From: Tetracentron sinense
Lineage: Eukaryota > Streptophyta > Magnoliopsida > Trochodendrales > Trochodendraceae
Direction: 5' to 3'
Assembly (NCBI GenBank): GCA_015143295.1
Contig: CM026566.1
Coordinates: 4,389,072-4,453,071, forward strand
DNA length: 64,000 bases
Part shown: positions 34,334 through 47,248 of the stretch, in pieces
Numbering within the stretch: the stretch's first letter is position 1
Layout of the letters: each line of letters starts with the position of its first letter
Notes under the pieces: model-generated
What the model was told of the DNA's origin: nothing
The model's input: the letters and a program-made list of their open reading frames with translations, nothing else
Database searches by the model: none
Position numbers and translations under genes: made by a program

Positions 34334-34890
34334 TTAAATTTTCACTTGTCTGTGAAAAATCCAGCTGAAAGGAATGGTGGTTCCTTGTCCCTTCCTTGCA
34401 CTCTTTCATTCATCTTTTTGATCCTTGCAGCTAATCCGCAGACATAGTCCTGAGACTTCCGCCCCTCACTGGAAAGACATGTTAGCTTCTCTAAATTCCA
34501 CCTACACACCAAAAATTCCAGTATATTGGCATAGTCATTAATGTGTAGACCCCTAGCCGATGGGCAATTGCTGCGAAGCTTCTAAACAGATTGTCATCCC
34601 TGCCATCGTACATCAAGTGAGCTGGCATTGAGATATTCTTCCTCGTCATGTCTGCAAAAGCTAAGACAGTATCATCTGGATCGATCTCAAAGAGCTTCTC
34701 CACAATCTTGGTGTATGCAGTCTCGTGGCGCTTCTCGTCTGCGGCAATGGTATGACATATCTGAGATAGCTTCATGTCCCCATGCTCTTTGGCAAGTCTG
34801 GCTGTGTTCCCGTGGGAGATGAAAGTTGCTCTCTCTTGAAATGATGTGTAGATGAACCCAAGGTAGGGGTTGTTCTCTGTCCGGGGGGTC
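34334..34890 (-). pseudogene. SAD: SAD pseudogene exon 3
   Basis: Opens GACCCCCCGGACAG with one C too many, reads [20 protein letters not shown] through HRLGVYT, shifts frame, and recovers in other frames as [20 protein letters not shown] and FSW..RQVKI before TAA at 34336-34334. Confidence 0.88.
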
Positions 34891-35898
34891 CTATGAAAAT
34901 ATGAAGAAAAGAGTTAGAAGTCAAGAACTTAAGATAATTAGGAAATACTAGGGATGGCAAAGAGAGATGATATAAGGCTCTTGAAGGATATGAAAGACTT
35001 CTCTGTTCCCACAAAATTCAATTCCAATCAGTGACTCATTCTGGAGAGAGTAGGCATTGTACAGAGAAATAAGAGAGACCTTGAAGAGTACAATAGTCTT
35101 CTATCATAATTCGGTTCAATCAGTGATATGCATCTTATATGGATTGCTAAATAAATACACAATTTCAATTGCAGAAAGGTAGACATAGATAGCAACAAGA
35201 AATTCTATTTATTGACTTAGATCCACCAATGTACACTACAAAATTTTGGATCCCGTATCTTTAAATGGGGGAATTCCAGGCCAAAAACTGACCATTAAAT
35301 TAAGGCAACAAATCTATTGTAACTTCTTCACAATGGTCACCACCTTTTCCTAACAACAAATAGGGATGGACTAGATTGGAAGGTTAAGGGCATCCACTTG
35401 GGTAAATGTTTAGGTTAGGAAATCTCCTAATAGCGGTTTTACAATTTATATGAATTATAGGACCCTTATTTAAGAAAATACAGCATATACAGATCTCACA
35501 TTAGGAAAATTTCTACTTCATGGAGTTCAATAGGCGATGCCTCAAACGTCCATAAGGTCTATTTCCTCAAGTCACCTTGACAACCATGTTCCATATGTAT
35601 TGTTATGTCTTGAAGGCTTCAATGGTTGTCTATAATTACAAGAAAAGTTAAACTTGCTTGATTTCCCATCAATGCATTTTCAATTGTTATGACTTCGAAA
35701 GTTGGAAGACTAAGAGGAAACTGCATTGATTGACAATCAAGCAAGTTTATATTTTCTTGAAATTACAGACAATAACAATTGAAAATTTTTCCATGTAGAA
35801 ATTCGATTAGTTTCTTGACATAAGAAGCTTTGGAAGTTTCAACTGCCATACCACACTAATTGAACAAAAAACAATAAGATTTGTAGCAAGAATCTTAC

Positions 35899-36330
35899 CA
35901 TCGCCGACACAATCAGATATTGAATTGTCCTCTCAATTTGCTTCATGTCTACACGTCCAGATAGATAGAGGTACTTGTTAAGAACATCCCCATGACGGTT
36001 CTCTTCAGCGGTCCATGCCCTTGTCCAGACTGCCCAAGAAGTGGGACTGGCACCTGTTTCATCTCGGACTCCATCTAAGGTGTTAAGCATTGTTTGTACC
36101 GCTCCCTCAGTTCCTTGACTTGCTCAAAGAATCCTTCCTAGGCGGGATCCGGCAGGAAATCCTGTGGTTGCCAAGACTTCTCAACAGGCTTCAGATGTAC
36201 CAAGATGTTTTTCTCTGCCCAGTTCTCCATGGATTTAAAGACCTCAATCTTTTGAGGGGGCATGGAGTGGGTTACTTGAACATGTAACTTGCGCGAAGGG
36301 TTGTACGACTTTTTAAGCTTCTCAGCCGCC
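35899..36330 (-). pseudogene. SAD: SAD pseudogene exon 2
   Basis: Begins after GATTTAG at 36331 with [20 protein letters not shown], meets TAG near 36140, then loses 73 bp after ELRE and continues out of frame as [19 protein letters not shown] to [14 protein letters not shown]. Position 118 is Leu here. Confidence 0.88.
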
Positions 36331-37230
36331 CTAAATCAAGTAAAATAACTCAGGCTTATAAAATTGCAATTCAGATTGGAATGAACTAATCAAAGTGATA
36401 TGTATCATAAAACTCTTGCATAAGCACAAGAAAGTCTGTGCCTAAGTTCTCTCTTTGCTCAATTGAGAAGATTTAAAAAGGGAGGTCATCTAGTTGTGGT
36501 CTCCAACAGTGTTTCTCCTGGTACATCTCCTTAAAAAAAGGAAATGGTATTGTCCTTAATATCCTTCCTCTTCTCCCTCCACACACCTTCTACCTTAAGT
36601 TTGGAGATTAAATTAGTTTTCCTACGAAAATTGGTTATTATGTGATAGTGTTATGATCCCCGTCCTTGAGCAAATTGATACCAGATTTCTGTTTCCAGCT
36701 AATCTCTTCTAACATCAACATGTTAAAAAATCCCTTTTCAAGGACTCCTTGTGATCGATTTATTTAAGCACTAGAGACTAGAGTCTTCTAACTTGTCTAG
36801 ATCCTCAATGATATTGAGAAACTTAAAATTCTTGACTTTTTAAGAGAAATATGTGCGTAATTCCGCATCAGTATGAGGTTGTTACGTGTATTTACATTTA
36901 TATTGAATGAAGAAAGCTGGAGGAAAACTTCTTGCTTTGACTTCTTATAGGAAACTTTGATAAAGGTGGAAGTATCTTTGTTGGAGTTGGACTTGGGTTG
37001 ATGGACCAATGTTCACTCTATATAATGTTGAAATGTCCTCGTTGAAGAAATGAATTCCATAAAAGTTTGGAGCAAAGTAGTTAGTGGGATCTAAACCTTA
37101 AAGACGCTAGTACTGTACATCAGACTTGAAGTGTTATGTTTTATTCACTTTTGGTGATCAACAACGCTAAATAATTATGAGTTTGTTTTGATTAATCATC
37201 ACAAATATAATACTATAGGGTATCTACCAT
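36331..37230 (-). pseudogene. LINE remnant in copy B intron 1
   Basis: About 36390-36920 matches the 5' part of the L1 remnant in copy A (14290-14905), including the LDG-PFEI and EEIxWKxKS regions with more decay. The junction at about 36390 marks a deletion of the rest. 36920-37230 is ordinary intron up to the CACTA end. Confidence 0.55.
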
Positions 37231-37239
37231 CACTATAAG

Positions 37240-37885
37240 AAAACATCCGATCAGCGACGGAAATTTTCCGTGCTTGATATCGGATTTCCGTGCCTGATTC
37301 TCATTAGACACGGACATAAGAACCGTGTCTAAACCGTCTCAATTGCTCGCGTCACTGATGCTACTAGACGCGGAAAACATTTTCCGTTCCTAATACTATT
37401 ATTAGAGACGGAATTTTTCCCGTCTCTAATTAGAATTATTGAAAATGCGAAAACATTAATGACGTCACATTTTTCCGTGTCTAATATTCTTATTAGACAT
37501 GGATATTTTTCCGTAAATATCTGGCACGGAAATAATGCCGTATCGAATACGTATTAGGCACAGAAAAATGACCGTATCTAAATAGAACTGAGACGGAAAC
37601 ATCTCCGTGCCTAATACATATTAGACATGGAAATATTTCCGTGTCTAAACATATCTGATACGGAAATAATTCTGTGTCTAATAGGTATTAGGCACAGACT
37701 TTTTTCCGTCTCTCATGCTATCATATTGGAAACGGAAAAATGAGAGACAGATAAATTTCTGTGTCTAATACCTATTAGACACGGAATTATTTCCGTGTCT
37801 AATACTATTTTACACGTTTATACACATCCGTCCCAATTAACATCAGACACAGAAATTAATCCGTCTCTAATACTTAAATTTTTTT
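37240..37885. repeat. CACTA 1 subterminal repeats, left
   Basis: More than a dozen copies, in both orientations, of a word near TTAGACACGGAAATA and its complement TTTCCGTGTCTAATA, often paired as TCCGTGTCTAATAnnnATTAGACACGGA-like hairpins. In En/Spm elements such repeats bind the element's own protein; that role is inferred here. Confidence 0.85.
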
Positions 37886-38337
37886 TTTCAACAGCCTGCT
37901 TTCAAGAAAACCTGTAACCTGTATTCAAACATTTCACATCATAGACAAATTCATATCCAAATCTATACATTCCACATCCACATCCATAAATATATCTATC
38001 AATTCAATGTCCTTTGTAAATCTACTTTTAAAACAGTCTTGTCATGTTTATCACGCAAAGACAACTCCGATGCAACAGCATTGCATGTCTTCGAAGGTCC
38101 TCCCGAGCAGCATCTGTCGATCCCTAGTTCTCCCCTAGCTTTTCCTTGTCTCAATAGTGCTATGACATTGTTCTCATACTCCCCTAGTACCTGAAAGCCA
38201 AGCATTCAATTACCTTGAATCAATATTTGAAACGTTGGATGAGAAGTAATATAATGTTATTGGAGAATCCAAAAGAATAATCGGTGGGATTATTACACTT
38301 TATGATGTTTATTAGTGAATGTAAAAAATGCATACAT
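37886..38337. other. CACTA 1 spacer
   Basis: Non-coding, no feature recognised between the subterminal repeats and the satellite-like array. Confidence 0.4.
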
Positions 38338-40135
38338 CCTAAACCGACATCGTCCCATCATTTCCAAACCGGGGCGCGGATTTCGATCTCATTTCTTCTC
38401 ACGCGTGTATTTCAATACATTCTAAATGTTTGAGTTGGTTTCGAGCGAATCTGAAGTCGTATGCCCGATATGGGCATCAAGACGGCCGAAATCCGTACTT
38501 GGATACTATACATTGGCCTAAACTTACATCGTCCCACCATTTCCAAACCGGGGGCCGGATTTCGACCCTGTTTCTTCTCACGGGTGTATTTAAATACATC
38601 CTAAGTGTTTGAGTTGGTTTCGAGTGAATCCGAAGTCGTATGCCTGATATGGACACCGAGACGGCCGAAATCCGTACTTGGATACTATACATTGGCCTAA
38701 ACCTACATCGTCCCACCATTTCCAAACCGGGGGCCGGATTTCGATCCCGTTTCTTCTCACGTGTGTATTTCAATACATCCTAAATGTTTGGGTTGATTTC
38801 GAGCGAATCCGAAGTCGTATGCCCAATATGGGCACCGAGACGGCCGAAATCTGTACTTGGATACTATACATTGGCCTAAACCTACATCGTCCCACCATTT
38901 CCAAACCGGGAGCTGGATTTCGATCCCGTTTCTCCTCACGCGTGTATTTCAATACATCCTAAGTGTTTGAGTTGCTTTCGAACGAATTCGAAGTCGTATG
39001 CCCGATATTGGCACCGAGACGGCCGAAATCCGTACTTGGATACTATACATTGGCCTAAACCTACATCGTCCCACCAGTTCCAAACCGGGGGCTGGATTTC
39101 GATCCCGTTTCTTCTCACGCATGTATTTCAATACATCCTAAGTGTTTGAGTTGGTTTCGAGCGATTCCGAAGTCGTATGCCCAATATGGGCACCGAGACA
39201 GTTGAAATCCGTACTTGGATACTATACATTGGCCTAAACCTACATCGTCCACCATTTCTAAACCGGGGGACGGATTTCGATCCCGTTTCTTCTCACGCAT
39301 GTATTTCAATACATCCTAAGTGTTTGAGTTGGTTTTGAGCGAATTCAAGGTCGTATGCCCGATATGGGTACCGATACGGTCGGAATCCGTACTTGGATAC
39401 TATACATTGACCTAAACCTACATCGTCCCACCATTTTCAAACCGGGGGCCGGATTTTGATTCCGTTTCTTCTCACGCGTGTATTTCAATACATCCTAAGT
39501 GTTTGAGTTGGTTTCGAGTGAATCTGAGGTTGTATGCCCGATATGAGCATCGAGACGGCTGAAATCCGTACTTGGATACTACACATTAGCCTAAACCTAC
39601 ATCGTCCCACCATTTCCAAACCGGGGTCCGGATTTCGATCCCGTTTCTTTTCACGCGTATATTTTAATATATCCTAAGTGTTTGAGTTGGTTTCGAGTGA
39701 ATTCAAGGTCGTATGCCCGATATGGGCACCGAGACGGTCGGAATCCGTACTTGGATACTATACATTGGCCTAAACCTACATCGTCCCACCATTTCCAAAC
39801 CAGGGGCCAGATTTCGATTCCGTTTCTTCTCACGCGTGTATTTCAATACATCCTAAGTGTTTGAGTTGGTTTCAAGTGAATCCGAGGTTGTATGCCCGAT
39901 ATGAGCACCGAGACGGCTGAAATCTGTACTTGGATACTATACATTAGCCTAAACCTACATTGTCCCACCATTTCCAAACCGGGGCCCGGATTTCGATCCC
40001 GTTTCTTCTCACACGTGTATTTTAATACATCCTAAGTGTTTGAGTTGGTTTGGAGTGAATCCGAAGTCGTATGCTCGATATGGGCACCGAGATGGTCGAA
40101 ATCCGTACTTGGATACTATACTTTGTCCTAATCCA
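38338..40135. repeat. 179-bp satellite-like array in CACTA 1
   Basis: Ten head-to-tail copies of a 179-bp unit (landmarks CCTACATCGTCCCACCATTT, GGATTTCGATCCCGTTTCTT, CATCCTAAGTGTTTGAGTTG, GAAATCCGTACTTGGATACT). Units begin about every 179 bp from 38338 and differ by scattered substitutions. Four more copies lie in CACTA 2 (58549-59265). The 60-98-aa ORFs on both strands arise from the repeat and are not genes. Confidence 0.95.
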
Positions 40136-40250
40136 TACTTGGATACCACACACCACCACCCATCCATCACCACTATCACCACCTACGACCACTACCACCA
40201 CCACTACCATCACCTACCCACTACCACTACTACCACCAATAACATGCAAA
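40136..40250. repeat. CCA/CAC-rich simple repeat
   Basis: Imperfect ACCACCACTACCATCACC-type repeats directly after the 179-bp array. The same pairing occurs in CACTA 2. Confidence 0.9.
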
Positions 40251-41161
40251 TAAACAACTCATTAAAGTAAATCTCATACGTAATGAGTTTAAACAAACAA
40301 CAATATTTGCATCTTGATTACTGGTGCAAATAAACAACCCATGATATCACCATGTCTACAAATGTATGCATGATGATAAGCATCCGACATAATAAATCAT
40401 CTTTGAAGTCTGAATGTCACTGACCACAAAACTTCTCACAACCATCATCCAAATTGGCTACATCTGTTGAGATCCAAGTATGATAGCCTGCGAGGAACTG
40501 CAGAAAATAGGATTATCTTGTTATTGGTTTCCACAAGATTAATACAGGATTTTATCCACAATCTTCTATGCTATGATATCAATGATGAGAAAGATTACAA
40601 TTACCAGTAGAGAGGTTGATGGCTGAAAAGAATGTGAACCCGAAATATACTCGAACATTAACAAGGAGTAACGAGGCATACCTCCATGTTCAACATAATA
40701 AGCTTACGAAAGCCTGATACACACAAACAAGATCCAGTACTGCACCCTAAATGACAAAGGCAAAAGGCGAAGGAGACCCAAATTTTGCTTTATGCCTAAA
40801 TGGTTATATGAAGAAGAGTCACATATATGTACCCACAGCAAGAATCACGAGCTAGTCTAATCAGAATATGTCTGTAAAGTAAAATGAATGATGGCAATTG
40901 AAATATTCCAATCTAGTCTAAGTAAAATTATATATGACAGTTAAAGAATCATGAGCTACTCTAATCAATGAAATCATCCATAATGAAGTATCTAGATCGT
41001 GTCATCCTCTGTCAAATAACACAGAGGCAGTGTGCGCATAGTTTAACCTAAAGAACTCAGTCCAGAAATGCATAATGAGAAAATATAAACAGTCATCTGT
41101 GCGGTAATGTCAAGTATAGTGAAACATCCAGTCATACCAACCAACGACATCTAATATATCT
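40251..41161. other. CACTA 1 spacer
   Basis: Non-coding; probably 3' sequence of the minus-strand gene that starts near 42930. Confidence 0.4.
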
Positions 41162-42932
41162 CTACTCAAGGGGGAACTCAGGGGACTGTGTCGCATCGTC
41201 ATCACAAGCCGGACAAGACTGGGATGGTCTCTCGGGGGGAAACTGGGATGGCTCCGTGGGGTGAAACTCGCATGCTCCAGACTGGGATGGTATGCTAGGG
41301 AAGGATGGGAATGCCCCTATCTGGAAGAACCCTGCAATCTGGGCCATGTGCTGCCGGTGTGTGGCAACCTCATCCTCCAACCTCGAGACAGTCGCCCGGT
41401 GTGCGTCCTCTGCTGCTAGTCGCGTAGTCTTTGCTCTCCGCTGTGCAGCCTTAGCCTCCTGTGCCCTCCGCCTCCACTGATCTACATCTGGAGCATGGAA
41501 CTACGAGGGGGTAACACCCAGTCCATATGTGCGGACACGCCCGTGTCCGTCTGGACCCATCATCTGGGTAAATACCTCATTCCGAGCAGTACTACTCTCG
41601 GCACCCTAAGGATGCTGGCTCAATCGCTCAGTCATCTCCATCTGCAGTAATAGGTATATCTTCAATTAAGATATTCACACCTAACAAAAAAAGGAAATTC
41701 TCATGCAATGTCAATAATACTTCATGAATAAATGCATACACATACGTGCAACCGCTGTGAGGTCTGGTCAACGAAAGTGCCATCTCTGTGTGTATGAAAC
41801 ACCCCAAACATATGGAGCCGGTTTGGCTCCAGCCCGTCCAGATGGTTAGCACGCTTCATGAACAATTTCAGATGGGATTAATAATTCAATTAACAGAAAT
41901 TGACGTTCGAAATTTTGAAAAAACGTTTAGACCGTAAATGATTGTGTGATAGCTATACCTCAGTCTCCCTATAATGAGCATATGGTCTCGTCCTTGCTGT
42001 GTGCGATATAGTGAGATTCGCTCGATTCCGCCTATTCCTCGCCCTGGTAGTCTATTATTTACATGATGTCAGTCAAGTATTATTTTGAGGGGCATTAGTG
42101 ATAACAAAATTTTCAAAGTTGAGATTTGAAAACATACTATGGCCTCCTGCGTCCTCCAGTGGTCCACAAGTGCCCTCCACTGGTCTAGCTGCACCCTTTT
42201 AGACACATGAGCATACTGTAGCTCAAGTGGGCGATCTGACCTGTACCACTTGTCGTACAACTGCTTCCGCCAAGCTTTCCACAGCATATTGCACTTCTTC
42301 ACCACCCAAGCTCTCGTCCGCTTGTCAGGGAGGTCATACGTAGTCTGTGAAAAAGAAAGGCATGCAACCACAATATTAGGGTCAGTACATTGAAGATGAC
42401 AATAAGGAAATTTATAACAGTAGGTAAAACACACATTTGTCTTACCAAGATGATATCTAGCATCGCCTGCTTCCTCTCCCGAGGGACACGCCTCTAGTCC
42501 ATATGTATACCTAAAGGGATGATATTCCCGTCCTTTGCCAAGACCCCTATCGCCATAGTTAGCTCCATCCCAAGTGGCCCAATGGGCTGCCCCAGTCTAT
42601 TAACTTTCACAATCTTCAGGCCTTCCCTTGGTGGGGGCGGTGGTGGCATCCTATTCGCACCTCTGGTGCGTCTGCGGGGTGCTGTGCAATAAATGTAATG
42701 ACATTAGCATACATAATGGTTATATGAAAAATACTGGAGAAATGGTAAATAAATAGTTGTTCAATGGAATATGTACCTGATGCAGACGATCCTGCATCCT
42801 GTTGGGGTGCCTGTACCTGATCCATCTCATGACCCGGGTCCTACGGGGGGTCGATCACTGGTTGGGCTGTACTAATCCCAGACGAAGATGAGGCCCCACA
42901 ATCCATACGAGGGCGTCTATTATACGACTGCA
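41162..42932 (-). pseudogene. CACTA 1 second gene (Ptta/En/Spm, Transposase_24-like)
   Basis: A multi-exon minus-strand gene read in pieces. ATG at 42932 opens MQSYNRRPRMDCGASSSSG and meets TAG at 42843-42841. Then come a proline-rich REGLKIVKVNRLGQPIGPLG exon with TAG at 42496-42494, a YDLPDKRTRAWVVKKCNMLW / LDQWRALVDHWRTQEA exon (about 42350-42140), RNRRNRANLTISHTARTRPY (about 42045-41990), EPNRLHMFGVFHTHRDGT (about 41840-41780), and a C-terminal MGPDGHGRVRTYGLGVTPS segment followed by an Ala/Arg-rich probable coiled coil to the stop at 41162. This order matches the plant 'transposase, Ptta/En/Spm' family, the DNA-binding partner protein of CACTA elements. Exon limits are approximate. The stops make it non-functional. 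Confidence 0.7.
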
Positions 42933-43582
42933 TCCTGCTATTACAGTGCAATATAGATAATGCATTTAACAAAGATAAATATCTTTTAAAAGCACATGCA
43001 TGTAAAAAGTCATAGGAAACTGCATACTTAGAGAGTTCTAATATTTAAAATTGCATTAATTTCACCATTAACATGCAAATAAACAAGTCATAGGAAATTG
43101 CATACTTAGAGAGTTCTAATATTTAAAATTTCATTAATTTCGCCATTAACATGCAAATAAACAAGTCATAGGAAACTGCATACGTAGAGAGTTCTAATAT
43201 TTAAAATTGCATTAATTTCGCTATTAACATGCAAATAAACAACTCATTAAAGTAAATCTCATACTTAATAAACAACCCATGATATCATCATGTCTACAGA
43301 TGATAACCCTGATAATAAGGTTACTCATACTTCTAAGGTTAGTCATCTATTATATCTTAGAAACATAATATAAGTTTGGGTATGCCTGATAACCCTGATA
43401 ATAAGATTATGACCATTACAATTGCAGCAACAAACTGGATATTATCAAAATATACAGGATATAGTCAATGTTGCATAGTTCACACATCATAGTCTTGTTC
43501 TAACAACGATTAACAATGAGTTCCAATAGCAAACACCAACATAGTAATTTACTACAAGAATGTTATTAATTACATCAAGTGT
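42933..43582. repeat. ~77-bp triplicate and spacer in CACTA 1
   Basis: Three tandem copies at about 43015-43250 share GCATACTTAGAGAGTTCTAA, AACATGCAAATAAACAA and TCATAGGAAA. The rest is non-coding spacer between the two transposon genes. Confidence 0.75.
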
Positions 43583-46500
43583 CTAGCTAGAGAGTCCATC
43601 ATCATTTTCTTCAGACTCGCTTGAGCGGTCATGTAAAGACTTCGCCTCGATGATGGGTAGAGGAACATCGATTGTTGTTCCAGGGATATCTGCCCTAATA
43701 TCACTAAGATTTTCAACATCTAGCCCAGTGTCATCCAATCGTACAACATTAGGTTGCAGAATTTCGGGCAATGCCTCAGCAAAATTTGAATGCTCGCCCT
43801 CTCGCATGTCAAAGTATTCTCTTGGTTTGAATTGAATAGCAACGTGCCAGTCTATTTCAAACGGGTCTTCTACGTAAAACACTTGCATTGCTTGTGAGGC
43901 AAGCACAAAAGGTTCATCGGTTTTTAGCATCTGTTCCAGATTAACAAGTGTCAATTGGAATTCATCTACCTTGATGCCCCTACCTTGAGACATAACATCT
44001 ACCCAATCAAACTTAAATAACACAACATTTCTTCCTTCGTAATAATCCACTTGAACTATTTCTTTCAAAACGCCATAGTATGTAACATCGCCTGTCCGCA
44101 GTGTGTCTGCGGTCAGGACCACCCCGCTATTTTGCGTCTTCTTAGTACGGTCAACCGATTTCATTCGAAACCGAAAGCCATTGATGACAAACCGTTGAAA
44201 GTTCAATGCAATCTTAGATGGGCCACGAGACAGCCATTTCAGATCATGACGTACATGCTCTGAACTTCCACCACTCAACATCGTAACCTATGAGTGTATA
44301 GGAAAATTGATGGTAGTCAACATTCACAAACAGATACTTTGTTCTAGTTTAAACATATTTCGCATATATTACTAACATTGGACGCAAACCAATTTGGGAA
44401 ATCTCTATTGTGGATGCGGTCAATGTCTACTTGCCGCTTATGCGGATTTTCAATCATTACTTTTTCCAAGTGTGCCCTGCATTTCATAAATCGTAGTTAA
44501 TTAGCGCATACCACTTAGAGGTGCTTTCAATGAATATAAATATAGAGTGGAGTCGCCTTACCCAATAAATGGTGTCACTTCAGGACAATTGAACAAGACA
44601 TAGCGGTGTATTTGTTTAGATACTTCATCAGACAAATATGCAGTCACGGCCTTTCCTATAGCACGACCAGGTGCAGAAAAGATTGACAAGCCGTTGTATG
44701 TCCCAACCACATCTGCATCATAGTTGCGAGCTACACGGTTGGACTTCGTTTCAACATCGTGCACATACCTTGAGCAAAAAGTGACATTCTTCAGCAAGAT
44801 ATCCCTCTGCTATAGAACCTTCTGGTTTAGTTCTGTTACAGACATATGATTTCAATGTATGGAGATATCTATTATACACAGAACATAACAATGTCAAGGT
44901 CATATGACAGAATATGACTAACTTAGTAACAAATTGCAGGAAATAGGATTTTCAATGCGTAACACGTACCTTTCGATGAGGTACATCCATCGGTATTGTA
45001 CTGGACCTGTTACCCTGGCCTCTCCTGCCAAATGGATGGCTAGATGTACCATGATGTCAAAGAATGCAGGTGGGAAAATCCTTTCGAGATTGCAAAGTGT
45101 AACTGCACATCCAGCCTCAAGTTCCGTAAATTCTTCGATGCTGCTAACCTTAGAACATAACCCTTTGAAGAATCTACTCAACTCAATCAACGGTCCACTT
45201 ACATTCCTTGGCAATGCTTTCCGCAACGCCAATGGGAGTAGATGTTACATTATAATATGGCAGTCATGACTTTTCAACCCTAATATCTTGCACTCTTTCA
45301 GGTTCACACATCTTGAAATATTAGCCGCATATCCATCTGGAGTTTTCATATTTGCTAGTACGTTACAGAAAATACTTCTCTCATCGGCTGTCATGGAAAA
45401 GCATACAGCAGGTAAATATGATTTTTGTCCTACTGCATGTGGATGAAGTGCAATTCTAATACCCATTTCCTTTAGGTCAAGACGTGCTTTCCAAGAGGCT
45501 TTTGTTTTTCCATCAATATTCAGTAACATCCCTATGATACTATCACAAATACTTTTTTCAATATGCATCACATCCAAATTGTGTCTTATTAGTAGATGCT
45601 CCCAGTAAAATAATTTGAAAAAAATACTTAACTTCTTCCATCCAATATACTCCACATCATCGTCGTAGACTCTTTTTCCTCTCGAGGTATTTAATTTATG
45701 CTTCCCAAATTGGACGTTCAAACCACGCATTTGCCCCAACAATTCGGTCCATGTGTGTGCAACAGGAGCATGTCTTGTTTCGGACTGTCTATTAAATGAC
45801 GCTCTATTCTTGCGGAATCTATGACTAGTTCCCAAGAATCGTCGATAACCCATATAATTAAACTTACGACCATGTTTCAGGTACTGGGAACAGATGCCTT
45901 GATTGCAATGAGGACAAGCGTATCGGCCCTTTGTACTCCATCCAGACAAGTTCGCATATGCAGGGAAGTCATTGATTGTCCACAATAACGTTGCTCTCAT
46001 CTGAAAATTTTCACCATTTGACGCATCGTACGTTTGTAGGCCATCAGTCCACAGATCGAATAACTCATCTATAAGTGGTTGTAAGTAGATATCAATGTCA
46101 TTACCAGGAGCACGAGGATCGGAAATAAGTAATGACATCATCAAAAAAGGTTGCTTCATACACATCCAAGACGGCAAATTATATGGAGTCAAAACAACAG
46201 GCTAAGTACTGTGTGCGATGCTAAGGGTACCAAAAGGATTAAAACGATCACTTGCTAACCCAAGTCTTACATTGCGAGGTTCTGCAGAAAATTCATGGTA
46301 TTGTTCGTCCAGATGTCGCCAGGCTTCAGAATCAGCTAGATGCCTTAAAACCCCATCTCGGGTCCGACCCTCTGCATGCCATCTCAGGGAACCAGCTGTT
46401 TTGTCTGACATAAAAAGTCTTTGAAGTCTCGGCTTTAATGGAAAATGACGCAAAACCTTTGTGGGAATTCTGTTTTCCTTCCTAGATGATGGTGGAATAC

Positions 46501-47248
46501 AGGAGTCTGTAGTCTTCCACCATGAAATTCCACAAACGGAACATGCAATATCATCAACATGTTCCTTCCAGTATAACATGCAATCGTTTAGACAAACATC
46601 AATCTTATTGTAACCAAGACCTAATTCCCCGATTATCTTTTTAGTTCGGTAGAAGGATGAAGGCAACGTCTCACCTTCGGGAAGTGCCTCTTTCAGTAAC
46701 TGAAGTAACATCGTGAATGATTTTTTGCTCCATCCATTCAGACACTTAATGTTATATAAGCGGACAATAAATGACAGTTTACTGAATTTTTTACATCTGG
46801 GATAAAAATGTTGTTCAACATCTTCCACCAACTTATAGAATTTTGCGGCTTCAGCATTGGGACTCTCTCTTGTTTCACTTGGCCCCTCATCGACTGTCAC
46901 TTCGTTTGCACGATTGGGCCCGAAAGCCGCATGCAACATTTCTTGCATTTCATCTATTACAAGGTTATTAATGTCTCTCACCACTTAGGCAGTTGAAGAT
47001 GTAGGATGCGTTCTTTCCCCGTGGAAAATCCATGTAGCCGTCGCATAATGTTTATCAAATCCATCACAAATCAAATGTTCGTATGCACTGCTCCGGTTGT
47101 AATAATATCGATTACTACATTTTTTACACGGGCACTTGATGGTACTGCCGGATTGTGGTGACTGAATACATGCAAAATCTAAGAAATTGTTGACACCCGT
47201 TTTATATATATCACTCCACCTGTTTGCAGAAACCCAACTATTATCCAT
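43583..47248 (-). pseudogene. CACTA 1 TNP2-type transposase
   Basis: The catalytic gene of the element, in family order. N-terminal transposase-associated domain (MDNSWVSANRWSDIY, CPCKKCSN) from the ATG at 47248. Zinc-ribbon-like CSVCGISWWK region. Transposase_21 core (LPSWMCMKQPFLMMSLLI, TINDFPAYANLSGWST, RHNLDVMHIEKSICDSIIG, PDGYAANISRCVN). DUF4218-like part (IFPPAFFDIMVHLAIHL, then CSRYVHDVETKSNR). KRQVDIDRIHNRDFPNWF, then DUF4216 (INGFRFR..NSGVVLTA, DWVDVMSQGRGIKVDEF, FYVEDPFEIDWH) to the stop at 43583. In-frame stops lie at 46987-46985, 46204-46202 (TAG for the Trp of TWPVVL) and 45247-45245 (TAA for Gln). At least two introns are likely (around 44860 and 44330). It cannot supply transposase. 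Confidence 0.88.

Noticed and set aside
38430-40270. Series of 60-98-aa ORFs on both strands that look like a repeated small-protein family
   Set aside because: They are produced by the 179-bp tandem array and its complement; the unit is not a multiple of three, frames shift, and there is no start context or promoter.
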